From Cryobacterium arcticum (lineage in GTDB: Bacteria > Actinomycetota > Actinomycetes > Actinomycetales > Microbacteriaceae): a stretch of DNA of 64,000 nt. Of the stretch, positions 50,686 through 59,587 are shown one piece after another. Under the pieces are notes generated by a model. It was given only the letters and a program-made list of their open reading frames with translations, made no database searches and was not told the origin of the DNA. The position numbers and the translations under genes were made by a program. Location of the stretch: NCBI RefSeq assembly GCF_001679725.1, contig NZ_CP016282.1, positions 3,658,001 to 3,722,000 on the forward strand, in the 5' to 3' direction. Within the stretch, counting starts at the first letter, position 1, and every line of letters starts with the position of its first letter.

Positions 50686-51678
50686 ATGCGATTCGGACTC
50701 TTCATTCCCCAGGGCTGGCGTCACGATCTGGTCGGCATCGACCCCGCCGAGCAGTGGGCCGCCATGAGCGGCCTGTCCGCTCACGCGGATGCCGGCGCCT
50801 GGGAATCGATCTGGGTGTACGACCACTTCCACACCGTTCCGGTGCCGAGCGCCGAGGCGACCCACGAGGCGTGGACCCTGATGAGCGCCTTCGCAGCGAC
50901 CACCAGCCGGGTGCGGCTGGGCCAGATGTGCACCTGCATGAGCTACCGCAACCCGGCCTACCTGGCCAAGGTGGCGTCCACGATCGACATCATCTCCGGC
51001 GGCCGCGTCGAGATGGGCATCGGCGCCGGCTGGTACGAGCACGAGTGGCGCGCCTACGGCTACGGCTTCCCCCGGGCCGGCGAACGCCTCGCCCGCCTCG
51101 ACGAGGGCGTACAGATCATGCAGCAGGCCTGGACCACGGGCACCGCCACCCTGGACGGCCAGCACTACCAGGTAGACGGGGCCATCGTGCGGCCACTCCC
51201 GCTGCAGGAGGGCGGCATCCCGATCTGGATCGCCGGCGGCGGCGAAAAGGTCACGCTGCGCATCGCCGCGCAATACGCGAACTACACGAACTTCGACGGC
51301 TCCCCCGAGGGCTTCACCCACAAGAGCGACCTGCTGCGCGAGCACTGCGCCACGCTCGGCACCGACTTCGACGCCATCGTGCGGTCGGCCAACTACAACA
51401 CCGTCATCGCGGCCACCGAGGCCGAAGTCGCCGACCGGCTCGACGCCATCCAGGACCGCGTCACGCCGTACCTCGGCGAGGAGGGCGCGGCGAGCTTCAT
51501 GGCCGAGTACCGCAGCGGCACCGCGCAGGCCGTCGGCACGCCCGAACAGATCGTGGAGCGGCTGAACGGCATGAAGGCGCGCGGCCTCGGCTACGCCATC
51601 CACTACTTCCCCGAGGCGGCCTACGACCGTTCCGGCATCGAACTCTTCGAGCGCGAGGTCATGCCCGCGCTGCTGTGA
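50686..51678 (+). CDS. LLM-class F420-dependent oxidoreductase
   Basis: 330 residues. MRFGLFIPQGW start, WVYDHFHTVP near residue 43-52, VRLGQMCTCMSYRNPAYLAK, GRVEMGIGAGWYEHEWRAYGYGF and IPIWIAGGGEKVTLR. This arrangement is that of the luciferase-like subfamily assigned to F420 (TIGR03560-like) in actinobacteria. Substrate unknown. F420 supply is explained by the fbiA, cofE and cofC genes in this window. Confidence 0.88.
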   Translation: MRFGLFIPQGWRHDLVGIDPAEQWAAMSGLSAHADAGAWESIWVYDHFHTVPVPSAEATHEAWTLMSAFAATTSRVRLGQMCTCMSYRNPAYLAKVASTIDIISGGRVEMGIGAGWYEHEWRAYGYGFPRAGERLARLDEGVQIMQQAWTTGTATLDGQHYQVDGAIVRPLPLQEGGIPIWIAGGGEKVTLRIAAQYANYTNFDGSPEGFTHKSDLLREHCATLGTDFDAIVRSANYNTVIAATEAEVADRLDAIQDRVTPYLGEEGAASFMAEYRSGTAQAVGTPEQIVERLNGMKARGLGYAIHYFPEAAYDRSGIELFEREVMPALL

Positions 51679-51770
51679 CCGGCCCCGTCCCATCCGTCGG
51701 CCCGGCCGGCACCGGGCGCGGATGCGATACTCGAGGTAGTACCGAACCCAGCGGCACAAGAGCGGACACC

Positions 51771-52931
51771 ATGGCCAGCACCAACATCCCGGCCGCCGCC
51801 GGTGCCATCAGCGCGGCCGCCGAGACGATCCGCTGGCAGGTAGGCGACACCGAACACACCGCCCAGTGGCACTCCGAGGGCGGCTGGCCCGCCCCCCAAC
51901 GTGTGCTGGTCGTCGACGACACCCTCACCGCGGATGCCGCCTACCGGATGGCCAAAGCCGGCATCGGCATGCTCTGGCAGGGCGACTTCCAGAACGCCCG
52001 GCAGCTCCTCTCCGCGCTCGCCCGCCGGGTGGACCGGCACCGGCGCACTCCCACCTCAAATATGAAGGCCGCGTTCGAGGCGGGCCGCACCGAGGCCCTC
52101 CGCCGCGCGCGCCTGCTGGGCCTGGTGCTCGTGCCGCTCGACGCCGACCACACCCTGAACATCCGGCGCGCCCCCGACGCACGGCAGGCCTGCGCCGAGG
52201 CGTACGGTCCGGGCACCGACCCGGTGGTGCTCTCACTGCGGGAACTGCTCGGCGTGATCGGCGCCCACGAGTGGCGGGTCAAGGGAGTTCCGGTCGCAGC
52301 GCTCGGCGCGAGCATCCACCCGCACTACGGCGTCTTCTCGCCCGTGCGCGGCGAGTACCTCGACCTTGTCGCGTCGGCTCCCCTGCCGGCCACCGGGATG
52401 GCGTTCGACATCGGCACCGGCTCCGGTGTGATCGCCGCGATGCTCGCCCAGCGCGGTTTCGACCACGTGGTGGCCACCGACATGGAGCCCCGCGCGCTGG
52501 CCTGCGCCCGCGAGAACCTGCAGCGCCTGGGGTACGCCGACCAGGTCGAGGTGATCGAGGCCGACCTGTTCCCGGCTGGCCGCGCGGACCTCGTGGTCTG
52601 CAATCCGCCCTGGCTGCCCGCCTCCGCTGCCACGAGCACCGACGCCGCCGTGTACGACCCGGACAGCCGCATGCTCCGCGGCTTCCTGGCCGGCCTGGCC
52701 GGGCACCTCACCGAGCACGGCGAGGGCTGGCTGATCATCTCCAACCTCGGCGAATTGCTCGGACTGCGCTCCCGCGGCGAGCTGCTCGACCTCATCGACG
52801 ACGCTGGCCTGGCCGTGATCGCGCGCCTCGACATCCGCCCCACCCACCGTAAGGCGGCCGACACCACCGACCCGCTGCACGCGGCGCGCGCCGCCGAGGT
52901 CACCTCGCTCTGGCGGCTCGGCCGGTCCTAG
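51771..52931 (+). CDS. class I SAM-dependent methyltransferase (HemK/RsmC-like)
   Basis: 386 residues from ATG 51771; the long frame before it is a shadow of the LLM gene. An N-terminal domain (about 1-190) is followed by a Rossmann methyltransferase: FDIGTGSGVIAAMLA is motif I, VVATDMEPRAL motif II and LVVCNPPWLPA the NPPY-type motif that places an amino group for N-methylation. Such proteins methylate glutamine in release factors or bases in RNA; the target here is unknown. Confidence 0.88.
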   Translation: MASTNIPAAAGAISAAAETIRWQVGDTEHTAQWHSEGGWPAPQRVLVVDDTLTADAAYRMAKAGIGMLWQGDFQNARQLLSALARRVDRHRRTPTSNMKAAFEAGRTEALRRARLLGLVLVPLDADHTLNIRRAPDARQACAEAYGPGTDPVVLSLRELLGVIGAHEWRVKGVPVAALGASIHPHYGVFSPVRGEYLDLVASAPLPATGMAFDIGTGSGVIAAMLAQRGFDHVVATDMEPRALACARENLQRLGYADQVEVIEADLFPAGRADLVVCNPPWLPASAATSTDAAVYDPDSRMLRGFLAGLAGHLTEHGEGWLIISNLGELLGLRSRGELLDLIDDAGLAVIARLDIRPTHRKAADTTDPLHAARAAEVTSLWRLGRS

Positions 52932-52938
52932 CCCGTAC

Positions 52939-53304
52939 TCAGGCCTCGGGCCTGCCCGACGTGCGCCACCTGGCCCACGGCCACACGCCGTCCATCTCCA
53001 CCTCGAGCGAGAAGCTCAGCAGGACCCGGATGATCACGATCGCGCCGAGCACCAACACGCTCTCCACCGTGGGTTCCACGACGATGGTGCGGATGATGTC
53101 CGCCACGATCAGCACCTCCAGGCCCAGCAGGATCGCCCGGCCGAGCTCCCGCCGCATGGCCTGGTAGGCCGTGGGCCGGGTGTCGGCCCGCAGCATCCGC
53201 GGGACGCCGGCCAGCAGGGCCGCCAGCCCACCGAACACCATGATGGCCGCACCGACCACCTCGACCACCCGCACGGCCGCTTCGACCACTGCCTCGAACG
53301 TCAT
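52939..53304 (-). CDS. DUF1622 membrane protein
   Basis: 121 residues with three membrane helices. RRELGRAILLGLEVLIVADIIRT is the conserved core of DUF1622 (quoted only as landmark), and VLVLGAIVIIRVLLSFSLEVEM the last helix. Function unknown. ATG 53304 follows GAGAGGGGGC; a longer in-frame start at 53340 has less support. Confidence 0.88.
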   Translation of the reverse strand: MTFEAVVEAAVRVVEVVGAAIMVFGGLAALLAGVPRMLRADTRPTAYQAMRRELGRAILLGLEVLIVADIIRTIVVEPTVESVLVLGAIVIIRVLLSFSLEVEMDGVWPWARWRTSGRPEA

Positions 53305-53352
53305 CCGCGCCCCCTCTCTGGCGCGAAGATACTCCCCCACCCGCTCTCCGGC

Positions 53353-53414
53353 TCGCGAACTGTAACTTAAGCCCGAATACTCGCAAGTTCCGGGGCGTTC
53401 CGCACAGTTCGCGG
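53353..53414. repeat. dispersed palindrome, copy B
   Basis: TCGCGAACTGTAACTTAAGC at the left and CACAGTTCGCGGG inverted at the right, with the pattern of copies A and C. It lies between the DUF1622 promoter and the rhodanese stop (53422). Confidence 0.7.
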
Positions 53415-53421
53415 GACGACG

Positions 53422-53856
53422 CTAGTCGCTCACGACGGCGATCCCAGTGCTGGCGGATGCGTCGGCCAGGCTGCCCGCGTTGGTCACGTCGATGAAGCCC
53501 AGCGCCGTCATCTGCGCCACAGCCGCCGCGGCACGGGAGCCGGTTCGGCAGTACACGATGTACTCGGCATCGGTGGGCAGTTCGGCGATGCGGTCGGCGA
53601 AGTCAGCGGCCTGCACGTCGATGTTCATCGCGCCGTCGAGGTGGCCCTCGGCGTACTCAGCCGGGGTGCGCACGTCGATGATCGTGCTCAGGGTCAACGG
53701 AGCGGTGGTGGAGTCCGGGGTTGACTGCGGGCCGATCGTCTCGGCGCCCGGCGAGGTGCCCGGCGAGGTGCCCGGCGACGACGTGCCGGCCGAGCAGCCG
53801 GCGAGGCCGAGGGCACCAGCGAGGGCCAGCACGAGGGCGAGGCGGGGGGTCTTCAT
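53422..53856 (-). CDS. rhodanese-domain lipoprotein
   Basis: 144 residues. Signal peptide with lipobox LGLAGC (Cys21), a Ser/Pro/Gly linker (TSPGTSPG) and a single rhodanese domain: IDVRTPAEYAEGHLDGAMNID and the active-site loop CRTGSR with catalytic Cys. Probably acts on sulfane sulfur outside the membrane. Start overlaps the stop of the upstream membrane gene (ATGA). The operator at 54614 is of a type used by copper- or persulfide-sensing repressors, which fits sulfur handling, but it lies on the far side of the gap. Confidence 0.9.
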   Translation of the reverse strand: MKTPRLALVLALAGALGLAGCSAGTSSPGTSPGTSPGAETIGPQSTPDSTTAPLTLSTIIDVRTPAEYAEGHLDGAMNIDVQAADFADRIAELPTDAEYIVYCRTGSRAAAAVAQMTALGFIDVTNAGSLADASASTGIAVVSD

Positions 53857-54392
53857 GGGGTGGGTCCTCCAGGGGTGTGGGGGCGGGTGGGGAAGAGTGG
53901 CCGGCAGGTGCTGCAGGACTCGCCGTCGGTGCGGAGGGCGTCCTGGCCGGCATCGGCGTCACCGTGCAGCACCGCGTCGCGCTGCCGGCCGGCGGCGAGG
54001 GCGTGCCGCTCCCCACGCATCCGTTCGGCCAACGCCCAGACCAGCACGGCCACCGAGGCCAGGGCCACCACCGGGCGCACCTCGGCGGAGAGGGTGGGCA
54101 CGAGGGCCCTGGCGTCGCTGGCCAGATAAAGGCCGAGCAGCCCGAGCACCGGCCAGCGCAGATCGCACACCGTGGCCTCGGCGCCGATCGGCGCCTCGAG
54201 GTAGCCGGCCACGATGAGCCCGAGCAGGATGCCACCGCCGGCGACGGCCACGAACGCCCACCACGGCGCCCCCAGCCCTGGTGTACTCGACATCATCGAC
54301 GCCGCCACGACCAGCCCCACGCTCACTGACACCGCGACCGCCGTGGCGACCAGCCAGCGCCGCCGCGACCACAGGCTCAGGTCAACGAGCAC
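53853..54392 (-). CDS. small membrane protein with C-terminal CxxC
   Basis: 179 residues, GTG start. Four hydrophobic helices (about 14-32, 44-64, 80-96 and 102-118) and a polar tail ending in ESCSTCRPLFP, a CxxC that could bind metal or be redox active. I do not recognise the family. Translationally coupled to the rhodanese lipoprotein (ATGA). A sulfur- or metal-related role is inference from context. Confidence 0.7.
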   Translation of the reverse strand: MLVDLSLWSRRRWLVATAVAVSVSVGLVVAASMMSSTPGLGAPWWAFVAVAGGGILLGLIVAGYLEAPIGAEATVCDLRWPVLGLLGLYLASDARALVPTLSAEVRPVVALASVAVLVWALAERMRGERHALAAGRQRDAVLHGDADAGQDALRTDGESCSTCRPLFPTRPHTPGGPTP

Positions 54393-54613
54393 GATCGGCC
54401 TCCAGGACGGTGCGAGGCACAGCCCCGGTGGCGCGCGCCCCGCCCCGCGGCAGCCGGCAGCTGTTCTCCCGCGTCACCCTGGCATAGAACGCCCAACCAG
54501 CGCCGGGCCGGCCAGCGGCGCAATTCGGTGCCGAGCAGGCGCAGGCGGCCGCCACCCGACTGGCGCGCTCCCGAGTGCGATTCGGTCTGCATGAGGGCCC
54601 TCTCGACAACAAG
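54393..54613. other. 221-bp intergenic stretch, no convincing gene
   Basis: Part of the 307-bp gap between the membrane/rhodanese pair and the MFS gene. A minus-strand frame (54382-54612, 76 codons, with several Cys) is open and ends eight bases before the GTG of the membrane protein. It has no recognisable domain, and Arg/Ala-rich composition typical of chance frames. Confidence 0.35.
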
Positions 54614-54633
54614 TGATACCCCTCGGGGTATCA
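54614..54633. promoter_or_regulatory. CsoR/CstR-like operator upstream of the MFS gene
   Basis: TGATACCCCTCGGGGTATCA: perfect 9-bp arms around TC. Matches the GC-centred TACCCC/GGGGTA type seen upstream of copB (28880). It ends 66 bp before the MFS start. Confidence 0.65.
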
Positions 54634-54699
54634 GGCCACAATACCGTAGGCTGATCGACGCCGGCCACTTACGCACACTCGTTTGACAGGGACCAGACC

Positions 54700-55965
54700 A
54701 TGACCGCACGCCGCCCGCCCGCCGCGACGGATTCGACCGTACCGGCGCACGCCCACCTCCAGCGGAAGGTGGTGCGGGTGCTCATCCTCGGCCAGGTCCT
54801 GGGCGGCATCGGCATGGGAGCCACGCTCTCCCTCGGCGCGCTGCTGGCCGCCCAGCTCTCCGGCTCGAACGCGTGGTCCGGTATGGCCGCCACGATGAGC
54901 ACCCTGGGTGCCGCCCTGGTAGCCGTGCCGCTGGCCCGCCTGGCCCAGGCCAGAGGGCGCCGTCGCTCCCTGGCCACCGGCGCGGGCATCGCCGGGATCG
55001 GCGCGATCCTGGCCATCACGTCGGTCGCGATCGACGTCTTCCCGCTGCTGCTGCTCGCCCTGATGCTGCTGGGTGCCGGGTCGGCCACCAACCTGCAGGC
55101 CCGGTTCGCCGCAACCGACTTGGCCGGCTCCACCTCCCGCGCCCGGGACCTCTCGATCGTGGTCTGGTCCACCACGATTGGTGCCGTGCTCGGCCCCAAC
55201 CTGTTCGGTCCGGGCGAGGTCGTCGGCGCGCAGCTCGGCCTGCCGCCGCTCACCGGGGCGTTCGCCTTCTCGCTGGCCGCACAGGTGGGCGCCGCACTGG
55301 TCTACACGGTGGGGTTGCGGCCCGACCCGCTGCTCACCGCGTTGGCGGCCCGGGAGGCGAGGCCGACCAGCACCCGGCAGCACGGCGGCCTGGCCATCGT
55401 GCGAGGCAACTCGCTGGCGCGCTACGCCGTCATGGTTGTCGCCCTCAGCCACGCCACCATGGTGGCGCTCATGTCGATGGCACCGGTCCACCTCACCGAA
55501 CACGGCGCATCCCTCACCATCGTGGGTCTCACCATCAGCCTGCACGTGGCTGGCATGTATGCCCTGTCGCCGGTGTTCGGCGCCCTGGCCGACAGGGTGG
55601 GGCGGATGCCGGTCATCCTGGCCGGCCAGGCGCTGCTGCTTGCCTCGCTCGTTCTGTTCTGGCTCGTCGGGGAGAATGCGGCGGCGATGACCACCGGGCT
55701 GATCCTGCTGGGGTTGGGCTGGTCGGCATCCGTGGTAGCCGGCTCTGCCCTCATCGCCGAGGCCGTCGGCGTGCACGACCGCTCGGCGCTGCAGGGCTTC
55801 TCCGACCTGTCGATGAACGCCGCCGGCGCCCTCGGCGGAGCCCTGGCCGGACCGGTGCTGATTCTGGTGGGCTACTCGGGCCTCGGCGTGGCCGCGATGG
55901 CGCTGGTCGCCGTGGTCACGATCTGGTCGCTGCTGCGCCGCCCGGCCGCCCCCGCGCTCGGCTGA
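54700..55965 (+). CDS. MFS transporter
   Basis: 421 residues, twelve predicted membrane helices. LARLAQARGRRRSLATGAGI is the loop 2-3 motif A region and ALADRVGRMPVI its counterpart in the second half. Arrangement resembles drug/metal exporters. The substrate is open; a CsoR/CstR-like operator upstream suggests copper or reactive sulfur as inducer. Divergent from the rhodanese pair. Confidence 0.88.
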   Translation: MTARRPPAATDSTVPAHAHLQRKVVRVLILGQVLGGIGMGATLSLGALLAAQLSGSNAWSGMAATMSTLGAALVAVPLARLAQARGRRRSLATGAGIAGIGAILAITSVAIDVFPLLLLALMLLGAGSATNLQARFAATDLAGSTSRARDLSIVVWSTTIGAVLGPNLFGPGEVVGAQLGLPPLTGAFAFSLAAQVGAALVYTVGLRPDPLLTALAAREARPTSTRQHGGLAIVRGNSLARYAVMVVALSHATMVALMSMAPVHLTEHGASLTIVGLTISLHVAGMYALSPVFGALADRVGRMPVILAGQALLLASLVLFWLVGENAAAMTTGLILLGLGWSASVVAGSALIAEAVGVHDRSALQGFSDLSMNAAGALGGALAGPVLILVGYSGLGVAAMALVAVVTIWSLLRRPAAPALG

Positions 55966-56104
55966 GGCGGAGGTAGCCGAGCACCGCTCGTTTATCAGGA
56001 AAACGGCCGATTATCAGGACGTTCTACCGATTTCCGTCCTGCCAAACTCACTTCGTCCTCATAACGAGGCGCATGAGTTCACCCGGAGTGCGCGGCGGTC
56101 GCGG
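55966..56104. repeat. 139-bp gap with ATTATCAGGACG inverted segments
   Basis: TTTATCAGGAAAACGG, ATTATCAGGACG, CCGTCCTG and CGTCCTCATAA form short inverted pairs between the convergent MFS and DUF21/CBS genes. Probably transcript-end structures. No gene seen. Confidence 0.4.
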
Positions 56105-57145
56105 CTACACGCTCGTGACGTCGTCCACCTCGCCGACGAGCTCCTCGATGATGTCCTCCAGGAACAGCACCCCGGTGGCCACACCGTTCGCGTCGAACGA
56201 ACTCGCCACGTGCGAGCCCGTGCGGCGCATGGCCGCCAGGGCGTCCTCGAGGTCACTGTCCCGCAACACCGTGGCCAGGCGGCGCACCCGCTTGGCCGGC
56301 ACCTGCTGGGCGAAGACCTCGGGGCCGGTGAGGTCCATGACGTCCTTGAGGTGCAGGTAGCCGGTCGGCGCCCCAGCCGCATCCGTGAGGATGTACCGGG
56401 AGAAGCCGTGCTCGGCCACGGCCCGCTGCAGGTCCGCCGGCGATGCATGCGCCGGCAGGAATACGATGCCCGCGAGCGGCACCTCCACGTCGGAGACCCG
56501 TTTGGTGGTGAACTCGAACGCGGCCGACAACGTGCCGGAGGCATCCATCAGCATGCCCTCACGGGTGGACTGGCGCACGATGCCGGCCACCTCGTCGAGG
56601 GTGAATGCGCTCGTCGCCTCGTCCTTGGGCGTGACGCGGAACAACCGCAGCACCCCGTTGGCCAGCCAGTTGAGGCTGAAGATCACCGGCCGGAACACCC
56701 GCGCCACGAACACCAGCGGCGGCGCGAGAATCAGCGCCGCGCGATCGGGCACCGAGAACGAGATGTTCTTGGGCACCATCTCGCCCAGCACCACGTGCAG
56801 GAAGGTGACCAGGCCCAGGGCCACGGCGAAGGCGATTCCGCTGATGGCCGCGGGCGACAGGTCGGTGTAGCCCAGCGGGATCTCGAGCAGGTGGTGGATC
56901 GCCGGCTCCGACACGTTGAGGATCACCAGCGAACACACGGTGATGCCCAGCTGTGAGGTCGCCAGCATCAGGGTGGCGTGCTCCATTGCCCACAGAGTGG
57001 TCTTGGCGGCCTTGTTTCCCTGCGCGGCGAGGGGTTCGATCTGCGACCGGCGGGCCGAGATCACGGCGAATTCGGCGCCGACGAAGAAGGCGTTGACCGC
57101 CAGGAGCACGACGAGCCAGAGCAGCCCGGGGAGATACTCACTCAT
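56105..57145 (-). CDS. DUF21/CBS membrane protein (CNNM/HlyC family)
   Basis: 346 residues. Three-helix DUF21 transmembrane domain with FVGAEFAVISARRSQIE and the helix-turn GEMVPKN, then a CBS pair (about 215-335: LLMDASGTLSAAFEF, GFSRYILTDAAG, GVLFLEDIIEELVGE). Related CNNM/CorC/MpfA proteins export Mg2+ or guard against it. This copy lacks the C-terminal CorC domain. Starts with an 8-bp overlap of the preceding gene, so the two are coupled and may form a heteromer. Confidence 0.92.
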   Translation of the reverse strand: MSEYLPGLLWLVVLLAVNAFFVGAEFAVISARRSQIEPLAAQGNKAAKTTLWAMEHATLMLATSQLGITVCSLVILNVSEPAIHHLLEIPLGYTDLSPAAISGIAFAVALGLVTFLHVVLGEMVPKNISFSVPDRAALILAPPLVFVARVFRPVIFSLNWLANGVLRLFRVTPKDEATSAFTLDEVAGIVRQSTREGMLMDASGTLSAAFEFTTKRVSDVEVPLAGIVFLPAHASPADLQRAVAEHGFSRYILTDAAGAPTGYLHLKDVMDLTGPEVFAQQVPAKRVRRLATVLRDSDLEDALAAMRRTGSHVASSFDANGVATGVLFLEDIIEELVGEVDDVTSV

Positions 57146-58487
57146 GGGTCAGCCTCCCTTCGATGATGGCCGTGACCGGGTCGAGGTCGGCCGCGGTTTC
57201 GCTGGGGGTGAGACGGATGCGCGACACGCGCGCACCATCCATCCGCTCGACCCGCAGGGTGCCCACGTCGATGGGCACGGTGTCGCCCACCTCGGGCATG
57301 CGGTCGAGCCGATCGGTGACGAAGCCGGCGATGGTCTCGTAGTCACCGTCGTCGGGCACGGTCAGGCCCACCCGTTCGAGGAGCTCGTCGGGGCGGAGGC
57401 CGCCGTCGAACACGATCGAGCGGCCGGTGCGCACGATCCCGGCCTTGGCACGGTCGTGCTCGTCCTCCAGCTCGCCGACGAGTTCCTCCACGAGGTCCTC
57501 GAGCGTGACGATGCCGGCGGTGCCGCCGTACTCGTCGGACACCACGGCGATCTGCAGGCCCTGCTGGCGGAGAGCCCCGAGCAGCCGGTCGACGCCCATC
57601 GACTCCGGCACCCGCAGTGCGGGCAGCATCAGTTCGTCCGCCCGCACCAGGGTGCGGCGCTCCAGCGCCACGGCGAAGGCCTGCTTGACGTGCAGCACGC
57701 CCAGGATGTCGTCAGTGTCGCGGCCGATCACCGGGAACCTCGAGTAGCCGGTGGCGCTGGCCAGCGTCACGATGCTCTCGGCGGTGTCGTCGGCGTGCAC
57801 CGACGCCATCTGCACCCGCGGGGTCATCACGTCGGCGGCCGAGTGGTCGGAGAACCGCAGCGTGCGGTTGAGCATCTCGGCGTGGTCTGCGTCGAGCAGG
57901 CCCTCCATGGCCGACCGGCGCACCAGGAAGCCGAGCTCCTCGGCGCTACGGGCGCCGGAGAGCTCCTCCTTGGGCTCGATGCCGACGAGGCGGATGAGAG
58001 CGTTGGCGGTGTTGTTGAAGAGCAGGATCACGGGCTTGAACACGGCCGTGAACGCGGCCTGCATGGGCACGACGAACTTGGCGGTGGCCAGTGGCACGGC
58101 CAGTGCGAAGTTCTTCGGCACCAGCTCGCCGATCACCATGGAGAACAGGGTGGCCAACGAGATGCCGATCACGGTGCCCAGCACGGGCACGAGGCCCTCT
58201 GGCACGCCGAGGTCGAGCATCGGGCCGCGCAGCAGCGAACTGATGGCCGGCTCGAAGGTGTACCCGGTGAGCAGGGTGGTCAGCGTGATGCCCAGCTGCG
58301 CGCTGGAAAGGTGCGTGGAGGTGATCCGCAGCGCCTTGATGGTGGGGCCGAGGCGTTTCTCGCCGCGATCGCGGCGGGCCTCGAGCTCATTGCGGTCAAG
58401 GGTGACGAGGGCGAACTCGGCGGCGACGAACACGCCGGTACCGAAGGTCAGAATGAGCCCGAGGCCCACCATGATCCATTCGTTCAC
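57138..58487 (-). CDS. DUF21/CBS/CorC-domain membrane protein (CNNM/HlyC family)
   Basis: 449 residues. DUF21 helices with [20 protein letters not shown] and [16 protein letters not shown] pair ([39 protein letters not shown] in part, [21 protein letters not shown]) and a C-terminal CorC domain ([16 protein letters not shown] to the end). Full-length member, unlike its neighbour. Mg2+/Co2+ resistance or export is the family role. Confidence 0.94.
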   Translation of the reverse strand: MNEWIMVGLGLILTFGTGVFVAAEFALVTLDRNELEARRDRGEKRLGPTIKALRITSTHLSSAQLGITLTTLLTGYTFEPAISSLLRGPMLDLGVPEGLVPVLGTVIGISLATLFSMVIGELVPKNFALAVPLATAKFVVPMQAAFTAVFKPVILLFNNTANALIRLVGIEPKEELSGARSAEELGFLVRRSAMEGLLDADHAEMLNRTLRFSDHSAADVMTPRVQMASVHADDTAESIVTLASATGYSRFPVIGRDTDDILGVLHVKQAFAVALERRTLVRADELMLPALRVPESMGVDRLLGALRQQGLQIAVVSDEYGGTAGIVTLEDLVEELVGELEDEHDRAKAGIVRTGRSIVFDGGLRPDELLERVGLTVPDDGDYETIAGFVTDRLDRMPEVGDTVPIDVGTLRVERMDGARVSRIRLTPSETAADLDPVTAIIEGRLTHE

Positions 58488-58614
58488 GAGGTGGCTCCCT
58501 GCGCCCGGAAGCGTTCGGGGCGGGCAGGGAGCATGGGTTTATGCGTGGGAGGGTCATCCATAGTCCGTCGAGCTTAGCGGCGCATCCTGTACAAACGCAC
58601 AGGATGCCGGGCGC

Positions 58615-59055
58615 TCAGCTCAGGGCGGCGACGCACTTTCGCAGCAGCAGACGCAGTTGCTCGCGCTCGACGGCATCGAGGTCCGAGCGCATCCGGTCCT
58701 CCACTCCCCGCACTGCGGCACTGGCCACGTCCAGGCGGCTCCGGCCCAGCGCGGTCAGCCGGGTGGGCAGCACCCGTCCCTCCGATGCGTGCTCCGGTCG
58801 GGTCACGAACCCGTCCCGTTCCAGGGACTGCAGGAGCACGTTCATGGACTGGCGGGATACGAAGGCACCGCGGGCCAGGTCGGAGTTGGACAGTCCCGGC
58901 CGCTGGGCGAGCAGCTCGAGGCAGGAATAGTGCGTGATGCTCATGCCGAGCGGTCGCAGCACGGCTTCCATGGCCGACCGCAGGGCACTCGCGGCCTCCT
59001 TGAGCAGGTATCCAACTGACGTCTCCAGCTCGATCTGCGCATCCTTGTGACTCAT
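58615..59055 (-). CDS. MarR-family transcriptional regulator
   Basis: 146 residues. Winged helix: ITHYSCLELLAQRPGLSNSDLARG, recognition helix region FVSRQSMNVLLQSLERDGFV, wing PEHASEGRVLPTRLTALG. Divergent from the VOC gene; a TGTCA-N6-TGACA operator overlaps its own start codon and a second lies 27 bp away, so it probably represses both genes. Confidence 0.93.
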   Translation of the reverse strand: MSHKDAQIELETSVGYLLKEAASALRSAMEAVLRPLGMSITHYSCLELLAQRPGLSNSDLARGAFVSRQSMNVLLQSLERDGFVTRPEHASEGRVLPTRLTALGRSRLDVASAAVRGVEDRMRSDLDAVEREQLRLLLRKCVAALS

Positions 59056-59097
59056 GTCAATATTCTGACATACTGGTCCTATGTCAATTCACTGACA
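59055..59097. promoter_or_regulatory. two MarR operators between marR and VOC gene
   Basis: TGTCAATATTCTGACA (59055-59070, overlapping the marR ATG) and TGTCAATTCACTGACA (59082-59097). Both are TGTCA-N6-TGACA palindromes, 27 bp centre to centre. Confidence 0.85.
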
Positions 59098-59116
59098 CTC
59101 ACAAAGGAGAACCATC

Positions 59117-59482
59117 ATGACTGCATCCGGCCCCGGCTTCATTTCCCTGCAGGTGCGCGATATCGATCGCGCGGCAGCCTTCTACGAGCACTACCTGGGC
59201 CTCACCCGGCAGGCCGGCCCGCCGCACGCCATCGTCTTCGACACCGCACCGGCGGCATTCGCGGTGCGCGCGGCACTCCCGGGCGTCGACCTGGATGCGG
59301 TGGGCCAGCTCGGTTTCGGTGTCGGCCTCTGGCTGCACGCTCCGGATGCGCAGGCGATTCACGACAGCCTCGTCGCCGACGGCATCCAGATCACCGCGGC
59401 ACCCGTCGATGGCCCGTTCGGCCGCACCTTCACTTTCGCCGACCTCGACGGCTACCAGATCACCCTGCACGACAGAGTCTGA
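59117..59482 (+). CDS. VOC/glyoxalase-family protein
   Basis: 121 residues, two beta-alpha-beta-beta-beta modules: FISLQVRDIDRAAAFYEHYLGL and LWLHAPDAQAIHDSLVADG with FADLDGYQITLHD at the end. Covers glyoxalases, dioxygenases and drug-binding resistance proteins. Likely regulated by the divergent MarR, suggesting a role against a small-molecule stress. Activity not assignable. Confidence 0.9.
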   Translation: MTASGPGFISLQVRDIDRAAAFYEHYLGLTRQAGPPHAIVFDTAPAAFAVRAALPGVDLDAVGQLGFGVGLWLHAPDAQAIHDSLVADGIQITAAPVDGPFGRTFTFADLDGYQITLHDRV

Positions 59483-59587
59483 ACATTTGGCAACAATGCT
59501 GGCAATTAAAACCGAGCAACGTTAGGTTTGTTCCTGTAGATATGGAGACGGGCGCCGGTCCCTCCCCACACTTTCAAAGGAGCAAGC

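Noticed and set aside
54377..54709. Small minus-strand frame that could encode a CsoR-like regulator of the nearby operator
   Set aside because: No helical CsoR pattern and no Cys-His-Cys copper triad; composition is random-like.
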